DNA of 6,829 nt from Planctomycetota bacterium. Lineage in GTDB: Bacteria; Planctomycetota; Phycisphaerae; UBA1845. Below the pieces are notes generated by a model. That model did no database searches. It was not told the DNA's origin and saw nothing but the letters and a program-made list of their open reading frames with translations. Within the stretch, counting starts at the first letter, position 1, and every line of letters starts with the position of its first letter. The stretch lies in the NCBI GenBank assembly GCA_022566435.1, contig JADFIX010000207.1:1-6829 (forward strand), written 5' to 3'. The position numbers and the translations under genes were made by a program. Below are positions 1 to 6,398 of this stretch, in pieces.

Positions 1-4
1 CGTC

Positions 5-1486
5 TCACTTGATCTGTACCCGCTCATTCGCGGCAATGGCGGATTCCAACTCTGCGCGGAGCGCGTTCAAGAAGGCGTCAACGTCCTCTTGGGTCTGGAT
101 GAAGCCGCTCTCCCAAAACCCTTTGGCCTCCACAACTCTCCACTTCTTGACCGGTTCCGGTGCAGGATCGTCCGTCTTGCGCCGCCGCTCCTCAATAGCG
201 GTCATCGCCGGGTCCGCAGGCACCGCCAGTTGGGCTTCGGCACCCCGTTTTAAGAGGCGTTCCTCGGCGAGCCTTTTTTCGAGACGCTCCCGGCGGCGGC
301 GGAGCGATTCATGGATTGCCGCCGGTGACGACGCCAAGCGTCTTTGAAGAATCGTGAGGGCGAAACCAACATTCTGCCGCCGCTTCTCGTCGCCTTCGGC
401 AAACCGCTCCGCCCGGTTCATTTCCTCACGCACATAGGTCGTGACATCGGCGTAGAGGGAGGCTTCGGCGGGTGAAAGCTCGTATTTGACCGTGTAGGCA
501 CGGCGTTCAGGGAACAAGGGCGTGCCATCGAACTTGAGCAGTTCCTCCTTGGTCAAGCGCCGGATCAAATCCTCGGTATGCACCTGGTGGACACCATCCC
601 GGAACTTGCCCTCGAAGCGGTCGCCGTCCAGCAGCGCCAGGAAAAGCTGGAAGTCCTCCTCCTTGCCGTTGTGGGGCGTCGCCGTCAGCAATAGCAGGTG
701 CCGACAGTGCTCTCCCAACATCTGGCCAAGCTGATAACGCTTGGTATATTTGACCTCGCCGCCAAAGAAGCTCGCCGACATGCGATGGGCCTCGTCGCAG
801 ATCACCAAATCCCATTCCTTGGCGGCCTTCATGCGTTCCTGTAGTTCTGGGTTGCGGCTCATCATGTCTAGGCGGGCGATCAGCAGGTTTCTTTCGGTGA
901 AGGGATTGCCGGTCCGCGCGGCCTCCACCTGATCCCGTGTGAGGATGTCGAAGGACAGGCCAAACTTCTGGGACAACTCGTCCTGCCATTGCTCTACCAG
1001 ATTGCCCGGAGTCACGATAAGGCAGCGCTCCACATCGCCGCGGATCAGCAGTTCCTTGATCAGAAGCCCCGCCATGATCGTCTTCCCGGCACCCGGGTCG
1101 TCGGCGAGCAGGAACCGCAGTGGCTGGCGGGGCAGCATTTCGCCGTAAACGGCTATGATCTGGTGCGGCAGGGCGTCGATCCTTGAGGTGTGGACGGCGA
1201 GGTAGGGATCGAACAGGTGTGCTAGGCGGATGCGGTAGGCTTCCGAGACCAGGCGGAGAAGCGCCCCGTCCCCGTCGAAAGACCAGGGTCGTCCCGCCGA
1301 CACGACCTCAAGGGTGTTCTCCTCGTTGCGATAGACGAGGCGGTTCTGAACCGTGCCTACGGCATCCTCATACGTGACCTTGACCGCTTGGTCGCCGAAC
1401 CACTCGATCTGGACGACCTTGGCCAGCCCGCTCGGCGACAGGCCCTTGACCGTTGTTCCGGCCTTTAGATTCTCCAGCTTGGCCAC
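5..1486 (-). CDS. SNF2-like (superfamily 2) DEAH helicase, N-terminal RecA lobe only
   Basis: This encodes a 493-residue ATPase-type protein, probably a DNA-acting SNF2-family enzyme of a phage-defence module. Seen in the sequence: a Q-like motif (LPHQIIAVYGEML, about residues 106-118), Walker A (DDPGAGKT, 129-136), motif Ia (LIVTPGNLVEQW, 156-167), the Walker B box DEAH (231-234), and motif III (TATPHN, 268-273). A charged, probably coiled-coil stretch follows at 391-415. The combination resembles DrmD of class 1 DISARM and related 'helicase-related' defence proteins, from knowledge of those families. Such proteins normally run to about 900-1100 residues with a second RecA lobe (motifs IV-VI). 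None of that is present: a TGA at 5-7 ends the frame after a tail reading DVDAFLNALRAEL near 468-480. The start is GTG (1484-1486), preceded by an excellent ribosome binding site. It lies 68 bases after the 55-residue ORF on the same strand. The protein could be half of a split helicase or a deletion remnant. Lobe-1 identity is firm; activity is doubtful. Confidence 0.82.
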   Translation of the reverse strand: MAKLENLKAGTTVKGLSPSGLAKVVQIEWFGDQAVKVTYEDAVGTVQNRLVYRNEENTLEVVSAGRPWSFDGDGALLRLVSEAYRIRLAHLFDPYLAVHTSRIDALPHQIIAVYGEMLPRQPLRFLLADDPGAGKTIMAGLLIKELLIRGDVERCLIVTPGNLVEQWQDELSQKFGLSFDILTRDQVEAARTGNPFTERNLLIARLDMMSRNPELQERMKAAKEWDLVICDEAHRMSASFFGGEVKYTKRYQLGQMLGEHCRHLLLLTATPHNGKEEDFQLFLALLDGDRFEGKFRDGVHQVHTEDLIRRLTKEELLKFDGTPLFPERRAYTVKYELSPAEASLYADVTTYVREEMNRAERFAEGDEKRRQNVGFALTILQRRLASSPAAIHESLRRRRERLEKRLAEERLLKRGAEAQLAVPADPAMTAIEERRRKTDDPAPEPVKKWRVVEAKGFWESGFIQTQEDVDAFLNALRAELESAIAANERVQIK

Positions 1487-1489
1487 GAA

Positions 1490-1497
1490 CCCCTCCC
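1490..1497 (-). promoter_or_regulatory. Strong Shine-Dalgarno before the helicase-like gene
   Basis: On the minus strand the sequence AGGGAGGGGTTC immediately precedes the GTG start. The purine-rich core is a near-perfect anti-16S match about 5-6 bases from the start, and this decides the GTG at 1484-1486 as the initiation codon. It suggests the gene is translated independently of the upstream 55-codon ORF, whose stop lies 68 bases away. Confidence 0.7.
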
Positions 1498-1509
1498 TGG
1501 TGCCGTGGC

Positions 1510-1538
1510 AGTATCGGACGACTCACCTTTGCGTGCAA
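1510..1538 (-). promoter_or_regulatory. Possible sigma-70-like promoter for the helicase-like gene
   Basis: On the minus strand TTGCAC (1533-1538) and GATACT (1510-1515) are separated by exactly 17 bases and would start transcription near 1503, just upstream of the ribosome binding site. The matches are modest (3 of 6 and 4 of 6 to the consensus) and the -35 overlaps a GC-rich gap, so this could be chance. If real, the helicase-like gene would not depend only on read-through from the upstream genes. Confidence 0.2.
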
Positions 1539-1554
1539 TGGTCGGCCAGCGATG

Positions 1555-1722
1555 TCATGCGCCGCTGCCGATGCCGCGCTTCCTCAACTCCGCCTCGACC
1601 TCTTCGATGGCATCGGCGACGATCGGGTCGGTTTTGTCAAGGGTCTTGAGCGATTCGCGGATTTCAAGCCAAGCTTCGTCGTCCACAAACAGCGACGGAA
1701 GGTCGATCAGTGCCGTGGTCAT
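1555..1722 (-). CDS. Small acidic hypothetical protein (55 aa)
   Basis: A 55-codon ORF runs from ATG (1720-1722) to TGA (1555-1557) on the same strand as its neighbours. The product starts MTTALIDLPSLFVDDEAW, then has a strongly charged, probably helical body (EIRESLKTLDK, DAIEEVEAELRKRG) and a short Gly/Ala tail. There is no signal peptide, membrane segment or cysteine cluster. An in-frame TAA one codon before the preceding GCC fixes the ATG as the earliest possible start. The upstream AAGG is a weak ribosome binding site, and a short hairpin abuts the start codon. It lies 106 bases after the giant NTPase gene and 68 bases before the helicase-like gene. I do not recognise the family. The amphipathic helix pattern and Leu/Ile/Val spacing look like a real protein rather than random frame, and an accessory, adaptor or antitoxin-like role is only a guess from context. 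Confidence 0.55.
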   Translation of the reverse strand: MTTALIDLPSLFVDDEAWLEIRESLKTLDKTDPIVADAIEEVEAELRKRGIGSGA

Positions 1723-1735
1723 GGCTTACCAAGCC
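1723..1735 (-). promoter_or_regulatory. Hairpin abutting the start codon of the 55-aa ORF
   Basis: On the minus strand GGCTT-GGT-AAGCC forms a perfect 5-base-pair stem with a 3-base loop that ends directly at the ATG (1722). It sits between the only weak Shine-Dalgarno-like AAGG and the start codon, so folding of the mRNA could dampen initiation. A better SD-like GGAGG at 1760-1764 has no suitable start codon at normal spacing. The stem is short and may be coincidental. Confidence 0.25.
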
Positions 1736-1779
1736 TTGTTCAGCCAAATACTTACTTTGCCTCCGAACCGATTCCCAAA

Positions 1780-1794
1780 TCTGGCGTCTCCAGA
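1780..1794. repeat. Short inverted repeat in the gap downstream of the NTPase gene
   Basis: TCTGG-CGTCT-CCAGA is a perfect 5-base-pair dyad with a 5-base loop, 35 bases past the NTPase stop codon. It is not followed by a run of T on the minus strand (only ATTT), so it is a poor intrinsic terminator. It could be a weak attenuator or an operator half-site pair. The remainder of the 1723-1828 gap shows no convincing promoter. Confidence 0.25.
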
Positions 1795-1828
1795 CTAGGT
1801 AACGGCGTAAGATTGAGTGACGCGAAAT

Positions 1829-4800
1829 TCAAGCCTCTTTGACGCCCACCGGCGACGCATCGATTCCCCGCACTGCGACCTCAATCGAACCAGACTCGTT
1901 TCTCAAGAGAGTTGACGCGATCGAAGTCAGATAGGCGATAACGTCAGAGAAATTCATTACCGCTTTCGTTTTCGGGTGTCGCCATGTTCGTTTTCCATGG
2001 TGCGTGATGAGAAAGACCCCGTGTCGTCGTGTTGCCGACCGAAGGTAATCTTCGGCCAACTGTCCGCGGAGCGCCTTTACAAAATCACGTACGGACCAGT
2101 CCATTCCGCCGTGCTTTACTTCAATTGCAACCTGGCAAGGCGCCGAGGCAGAAACCACAACGATGTCGGGCTTGTTCCCATCAGCAACCTCCAACTCACG
2201 GAGCACGTGGAAACGGCCGCTACTGCGAAATTCAAGCTGCTCAGCAAGCCAGGATTGAACGGCATCCTCGTCGACCGCCGATTCAAGAACACGCCGCGAC
2301 GACGCGTCCGAATTGCTAAACGAAGTGCAAATATCATCCAGTGAGGACAGCACGACCCGAAACAGATCGACGCCGGTCTTAACAGGCGCACAGAATTGCC
2401 GTTCTAGCGCGAGGGTTTCATCGACGGTCCAAGCAGGCCTCTCCGTGTCCCGCTCAGCCATGCCCCGGGCCAGTTCTCGGATTCGGCGGGACCTCGATTG
2501 CATGATTGGATTGTCCGCTAGTCGACACACCGCGGCATATGCGTCGGCACCAGTAGATTCCAGTAACCTTCCGAGGATCGCACCGCGTCCGTCCTCTGCC
2601 TTGTCGCGGCCATTCGGCCGGTATATCTCTTCGTGGACGTTGTCGTCTTTGGGCGATACGAACTGGTATGCGATGAGTACCAGCGCTTCGAGTGTGGCAA
2701 CGGGAAGATCATTCAACGGTGCCAAGACGTTGTGGTCCCGCGTGCTAAACAACGCCCCGATGACGCCCTCCGCCAACGACTTCTGGGCGGCACCTTTGGC
2801 CTCACGGAGTATCGTGACAATCAGGTCAGATGCCATTTCCGCGTTGGTGTGAAAGAGCAGCGCAAGGTAACGAAGCGCGCGATCGATTTTCTGATCTGCT
2901 GTACTTCTCCGGAACCTTCGGACGGCCAATTCTTCGAGTGTCGATCGCTGACGATCGTCGAGTTCAAGGCGCTGCAGGATTTGCAGCCCGAGGTCCAGAT
3001 TGCTGATAAGAGGAGGCGCCCTCCCAGTGAGGATGGCGAACAGAGGATCCTCTAGGGGAGGAAAAATCGGGCTGGCCGGATTGCTGTAGCGGTTAAGAAA
3101 ATCGGAGCGCCCCCTGGCGGTGGACGACCACTCGGCTTTGATGGTCTCTTGTAAAATCGGAAGAACCTCATTCGTATGAGCAAGGGCAAGCGACTCAATC
3201 CACTCGGGGTATCCTTGTTCGTCCGTGCAGCCGTGGTGAGCCGCGTGCAGCGCTTCCTTGGGGCTTAACTGTGTCGCCCAGGCTTTATCTTCTGTGGCCT
3301 CAATTGCGAGGCCTGCGACGGAAAGAATTGTCGTCCACTTGATTGTTGTCACCGACCCCTTCGTACGTTTAGGGCGCTCCGGAGCGGTAATGCGCCACAG
3401 CGCCTTCATCCCATCGCGGTACGCTTCGGCCACATCGGACCCAAATCCCTCGTCAAGCAATCTCCACTGTAGCGCAGCGTCCTTGTGGTCTTGTTTGGTC
3501 CTCTTATGGAGCCATTTTGTGAGGTTCAAGAGGCCAATTTCACCGCCGACCCCATTGAGTTCCACCGTATCAGTTAACTTAGAGGTATCTGCCTGAAGCT
3601 CTGTGCGGAATTCAATCCACGACGCCTTGTTAATTTCTTGCTGTTTGGCCCGCTCGCGCTTTGCGGCTTCCATGCTTATACGAAGTCGCCGGGCCACCGC
3701 GCTCTCCACTGGTGGCGTGAGATATCCGTCTAGGTCCTCGTTTAGGACGTTCCTTCCAACGATTTTCTCCCGGAGTGAGCTGATATCATCATGAAGTGTT
3801 CCCCCGCGATCCAGTATAGGAACAATTGCGCTAAGCGCTATGCGCCGGTCACTCTCGCGTGGACGGTGAACAAGGTCCTTATAGAGCCAAGGGAGATCCG
3901 AGGTTTTGAGTTCCCAAAGCGGCGACTCGCCGAAGAAGATCTGCCAGTGGTAAATCATCTCTTCACCCTTGGCTTGGTGCAGTCGCTGATCATCGACGTC
4001 GTGCCAAAAGAGCGAGCGGTTGAGTGTGGCGTTATCTCGGATGATCTCCCGTATCGGAGGTACGTCGTCGTCTGGCATGTAGTCTCGTTCGGCGCGCTCC
4101 ATCACCATGAGGAGCCGAATCAAGATGTCTGGCGGTCGACGGTCCCCCAGTTCGATCGCCATCTTGTGGGCAATTGGACCAATATGGCATGCGAGTTCCC
4201 CATGTTTTTGTGAGACTCGCTGGAACTCATTGACGTGCGGTGGTCGAAGACAGATTTCGGCTAGCCCGGCGGCGAGTTCGTTTCGCGCGACCGCGCTTGG
4301 GCACGCTTTCCAGAGATCGAAGATGTCGTACGCAAAGCCACCAGTTGAAAATTTCGTCGAGGGCGGTGATAGGTCGATGAGCCGGAGGAGCTCTTTGACC
4401 GAGAGATGCCCCGGGAAGAGGATCTTGGCAAAACCGACCGCGATCCGCGGATTCGCTTTTGAGGGCGCGCGCATCAACTGCCGTGAGCGTTCCGCGAGGC
4501 CCTTGTGATCTCCGCACTCGGACATCGCCTCAAGTGCAACGATACGGTGGTAGTCGTTGGCGGATTTGTTGCGCGCGACCTGTCGGGCAAGTTCGACGCA
4601 TGCGCTGATCGCGCCTTCGCGGACAATTCGAAGAAGATCAATGTGGAAATCGTCTCGATCGTTGAGATCCCACGCCTCGTAAATAACCTCGACTAACTCT
4701 GCCTCCGCGAACATCCACAGCGACCGATGGTCGAGGCTGTCGTCGGCGATCTCGCCAGCCAAGTGTTTGGTGGCATATTTGATGAGCAGACTTCTTTTTG

Positions 4801-6172
4801 TTGCGAGAGGAAGCGCACCCGGATCCCCATGTTGAAGAAGAACCAAGGGCTCGCGCCTGACGATTTCCGCCCGTATGTTGTCCCGTTTGAGTGCGAGCCA
4901 CGCCGCTACCGGCCGGAGCGAAGGTACGACCGACTCAACGCCGTATGCGTCAGCAAAAAGGAGGTCGAATATCTCGGTTTTAGGGCAGCCCTTACTGATC
5001 AGACGATCAAGCCAAGATGCGGTTAGATATTCCTGTGTCGATCGGTGGTGAAATCGGACCCGACCGAACGTCGAGGGAGAAAATACACCGCGCCTCAGTA
5101 GTGCATTCCTTTCGACATCCGTCCAATCGTCCAAGATCGAGGCCGGATCGAGCGCACCAGTGGCTAACGTGGGATCTGGCTCGTACCCAGGCGCCCGCAG
5201 CGTAAGTGATTTCCCAAATGTGAGCGCTGCCGCCACTCGTTCGGCGCCCTCTTTTATTTTCTGATTGGTAATGGTGGCGTTGTCGGGACGAAATTTGTCG
5301 CGCTCCGATAACTTTTGAGTAATCGCGTGGAGGGTCATCTTGGCAAAACTGTCGAAGCGGCCGTAGCTTTTCCAATATTCGGCCAGGTCGAGAAGGTCGC
5401 CTGGCCTCTCAGCCAGCGAATCGAGGCCGCGGCGGCTTATGGCAGCGACAAGCTTCTCGGGATCATCGATGCCGGACGCATCAGCCAGTGTCCTTCGCTG
5501 CGAATCTGACATTGGCAAGAGCTGTACGACGAGGAGACCAGCGGCGTCGGATCGCCCACCTTCCGATGTCGGTTCTTCGTCCTGCGAATCTTTCTCAAAA
5601 ATCGGATCAAGGAGCAGGCCATCGGGATCCTGCGCCACCTGGGCGGGTTCGTGTCGACGAGGGAACGGAAGTAGAGACTCGATTGCCCTGCGATCGCCCG
5701 GTTCCTTCCAATCGCTCACGCGACAAGAGATGAACACATGGGCTCGACCCAAAGAAGATCCCAGACCACGTGCAAAATGCTTCAGAGCGACATCGAGGCT
5801 CTTCCTATTTAGCCGGGCCTCATCGATCGAATCGAGAAAGAAGAACCCGCTAGCGGTGCCGCTTCTCCACTGTTCGAACACGGCCAATTCGGAAGGCTCA
5901 AGAGCGTTCTCGAGCCCGTGGTCCGCTAGCTCCTCGATCGCAACAAAGAAAGCTGCTCGGTCATCAGCGCGCAGTGCAAGCGCCTGATTTCTGAACTCCT
6001 CAGTCTTGCCGCTTGACGCCTCCGCGAGTAGGACAACGCGGCGGTGCTCGAGTAGTGCGTCCCATTGGAGACCGCCATCGATCATGCGACCCCAATAGCG
6101 AAACATATCGGGGTCCGGCTCGATATTTTTCTCGATGCGAACGAAGGATCTTTCGAGGTCGACGAAGGCCAT
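1829..6172 (-). CDS. NACHT/STAND-like NTPase with helical repeats and C-terminal PD-(D/E)XK nuclease
   Basis: A 1447-residue intracellular protein with the plan of a bacterial NLR-type defence sensor: an ATP-driven switch, a helical ligand-sensing region, and a nuclease effector. Visible motifs: Walker A AEASSGKT (50-57, first Gly replaced by Ala50); Walker B with acidic follow-up FFFLDSIDEARL (110-121); a sensor-like SCR...W (149-155); a P-loop STAND GxP-like element RPGDL (256-260); and a winged-helix signature FHHRSTQEYLTA (374-385) typical of NACHT ATPases. Residues about 400-1290 are almost entirely alpha-helical, HEAT-like by pattern. The C-terminal 150 residues hold PDIVVV (D1336), then AIEVK (E1351, K1353), then GQLAEDYL, the D-(E)xK core of PD-(D/E)XK nucleases. 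No signal peptide or membrane segment is seen. ATG at 6170-6172 is the first start after an in-frame TAG at 6212-6214; its ribosome binding site is poor. Nucleolytic abortive defence is inferred, not shown. The reading frame is intact throughout. Confidence 0.9.
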   Translation of the reverse strand: MAFVDLERSFVRIEKNIEPDPDMFRYWGRMIDGGLQWDALLEHRRVVLLAEASSGKTEEFRNQALALRADDRAAFFVAIEELADHGLENALEPSELAVFEQWRSGTASGFFFLDSIDEARLNRKSLDVALKHFARGLGSSLGRAHVFISCRVSDWKEPGDRRAIESLLPFPRRHEPAQVAQDPDGLLLDPIFEKDSQDEEPTSEGGRSDAAGLLVVQLLPMSDSQRRTLADASGIDDPEKLVAAISRRGLDSLAERPGDLLDLAEYWKSYGRFDSFAKMTLHAITQKLSERDKFRPDNATITNQKIKEGAERVAAALTFGKSLTLRAPGYEPDPTLATGALDPASILDDWTDVERNALLRRGVFSPSTFGRVRFHHRSTQEYLTASWLDRLISKGCPKTEIFDLLFADAYGVESVVPSLRPVAAWLALKRDNIRAEIVRREPLVLLQHGDPGALPLATKRSLLIKYATKHLAGEIADDSLDHRSLWMFAEAELVEVIYEAWDLNDRDDFHIDLLRIVREGAISACVELARQVARNKSANDYHRIVALEAMSECGDHKGLAERSRQLMRAPSKANPRIAVGFAKILFPGHLSVKELLRLIDLSPPSTKFSTGGFAYDIFDLWKACPSAVARNELAAGLAEICLRPPHVNEFQRVSQKHGELACHIGPIAHKMAIELGDRRPPDILIRLLMVMERAERDYMPDDDVPPIREIIRDNATLNRSLFWHDVDDQRLHQAKGEEMIYHWQIFFGESPLWELKTSDLPWLYKDLVHRPRESDRRIALSAIVPILDRGGTLHDDISSLREKIVGRNVLNEDLDGYLTPPVESAVARRLRISMEAAKRERAKQQEINKASWIEFRTELQADTSKLTDTVELNGVGGEIGLLNLTKWLHKRTKQDHKDAALQWRLLDEGFGSDVAEAYRDGMKALWRITAPERPKRTKGSVTTIKWTTILSVAGLAIEATEDKAWATQLSPKEALHAAHHGCTDEQGYPEWIESLALAHTNEVLPILQETIKAEWSSTARGRSDFLNRYSNPASPIFPPLEDPLFAILTGRAPPLISNLDLGLQILQRLELDDRQRSTLEELAVRRFRRSTADQKIDRALRYLALLFHTNAEMASDLIVTILREAKGAAQKSLAEGVIGALFSTRDHNVLAPLNDLPVATLEALVLIAYQFVSPKDDNVHEEIYRPNGRDKAEDGRGAILGRLLESTGADAYAAVCRLADNPIMQSRSRRIRELARGMAERDTERPAWTVDETLALERQFCAPVKTGVDLFRVVLSSLDDICTSFSNSDASSRRVLESAVDEDAVQSWLAEQLEFRSSGRFHVLRELEVADGNKPDIVVVSASAPCQVAIEVKHGGMDWSVRDFVKALRGQLAEDYLRSATRRHGVFLITHHGKRTWRHPKTKAVMNFSDVIAYLTSIASTLLRNESGSIEVAVRGIDASPVGVKEA
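1852..2305 (-). other. PD-(D/E)XK nuclease domain within the giant NTPase
   Basis: This covers roughly residues 1290-1440 of the giant protein. The codons of the putative catalytic residues are D1336 at 2165-2167, E1351 at 2120-2122 and K1353 at 2114-2116. An acidic helix precedes them (E1302 or E1311 could be the first-helix Glu). After the core comes a Gln-containing helix (GQLAEDYL), then a hydrophobic strand and a basic-aromatic stretch (GVFLITHHGKRTW), as in restriction-endonuclease-like folds that bind and cut DNA. The order strand-D-strand-ExK-helix fits the fold; the substrate cannot be told from sequence. Confidence 0.7.
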
Positions 6173-6310
6173 AGTGATTTTACGGAATTGCTGGGGAAGG
6201 TAGACGTATCTCTAAGATCGACAATTTCATGTCGGTAGTTCTCGCCAACTTACTGAGCCACTCCTATTACATTGTCTCCCCGTTCGTGCAGAGGATGCTA
6301 GTGCGCGAGT

Positions 6311-6340
6311 AGGGGACCATATTGTACTGGTCATGCCCCT
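6311..6340. promoter_or_regulatory. Imperfect 30-base dyad, possible operator
   Basis: Arms AGGGG-ACCA (6311-6319) and TGGT-CATG-CCCCT (6328-6340) are complementary except for the unpaired CATG at 6332-6335; the 8-base centre is TATTGTAC. The centre contains the -10 element of the candidate promoter for the NTPase gene, so a bound repressor would block it. It could equally be an mRNA stem or chance. Confidence 0.3.
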
Positions 6341-6349
6341 TTCTGTCGC
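6321..6349 (-). promoter_or_regulatory. Candidate sigma-70-like promoter for the NTPase gene
   Basis: On the minus strand GCGACA (6344-6349; 4 of 6 to TTGACA) and TACAAT (6321-6326; 5 of 6 to TATAAT) are 17 bases apart. Transcription would start near 6314 and leave a leader of about 140 bases ahead of the ATG at 6172. This is the best-spaced pair in the gap. It suggests the NTPase gene has its own promoter rather than relying on the gene upstream. Confidence 0.35.
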
Positions 6350-6383
6350 CGGTCGGTCCGAAGGCCACCCGACGGAGCGGGCG
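6347..6383 (-). terminator. GC-rich imperfect hairpin after the deoxyribosyltransferase gene
   Basis: About 16 bases past the TAG stop, the arms GTCGG (minus strand) and CCGAC (6369-6373 and 6352-6356 on the plus strand) pair around a loop containing CTTCGG, with outer arms CGCCCG and CGGCG (6378-6383 and 6347-6351) extending it imperfectly. No T-run follows, so it is not a canonical intrinsic terminator. It overlaps the -35 of the candidate NTPase promoter, so a role in separating the two genes is only tentative. Confidence 0.25.
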
Positions 6384-6398
6384 TTCTTCCGTTGATAG

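Larger units (their letters stand above)
6173..6398. other. 226-base intergenic region upstream of the NTPase gene
   Basis: No protein-coding region is convincing here. The gap holds, reading in the direction of transcription, a GC-rich imperfect hairpin after the deoxyribosyltransferase stop, a candidate promoter, a dyad over its -10 element, and about 140 bases of leader before the NTPase start. There is no good Shine-Dalgarno in front of that ATG. The leader may carry regulation of this potentially toxic protein, but no known riboswitch or tRNA-like structure is recognised. Confidence 0.6.

Noticed and set aside
507..989. 160-codon minus-strand ORF
   Set aside because: It lies in another frame of the helicase-like gene, whose motifs across the same bases are unmistakable; the alternative product is Arg/Gly/Pro-rich with no recognisable domain.
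1523..1558. 11-codon ORF whose ATG overlaps the TGA of the 55-residue ORF
   Set aside because: The ATGA overlap looks like translational coupling, but the product is too short and unsupported, and the helicase-like gene has its own strong ribosome binding site.
1453..1842. 129-codon plus-strand ORF spanning the gap
   Set aside because: It is antisense to the helicase start, the 55-residue ORF and the NTPase stop; it has low-quality composition and no ribosome binding site that I can see.
2313..2852. 179-codon plus-strand ORF
   Set aside because: It is antisense to the helical region just before the nuclease domain of the NTPase gene; Ser/Arg-rich composition is typical of an antisense frame in G+C-rich DNA.
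2972..2986. CTGCA...TGCAG dyad
   Set aside because: It lies inside the NTPase coding region and is short; it is explained by coding sequence and has no regulatory context.
5439..5987. 182-codon plus-strand ORF
   Set aside because: It is antisense to the NTPase module with Walker B on the other strand; the product is Ser/Arg-rich without motifs.
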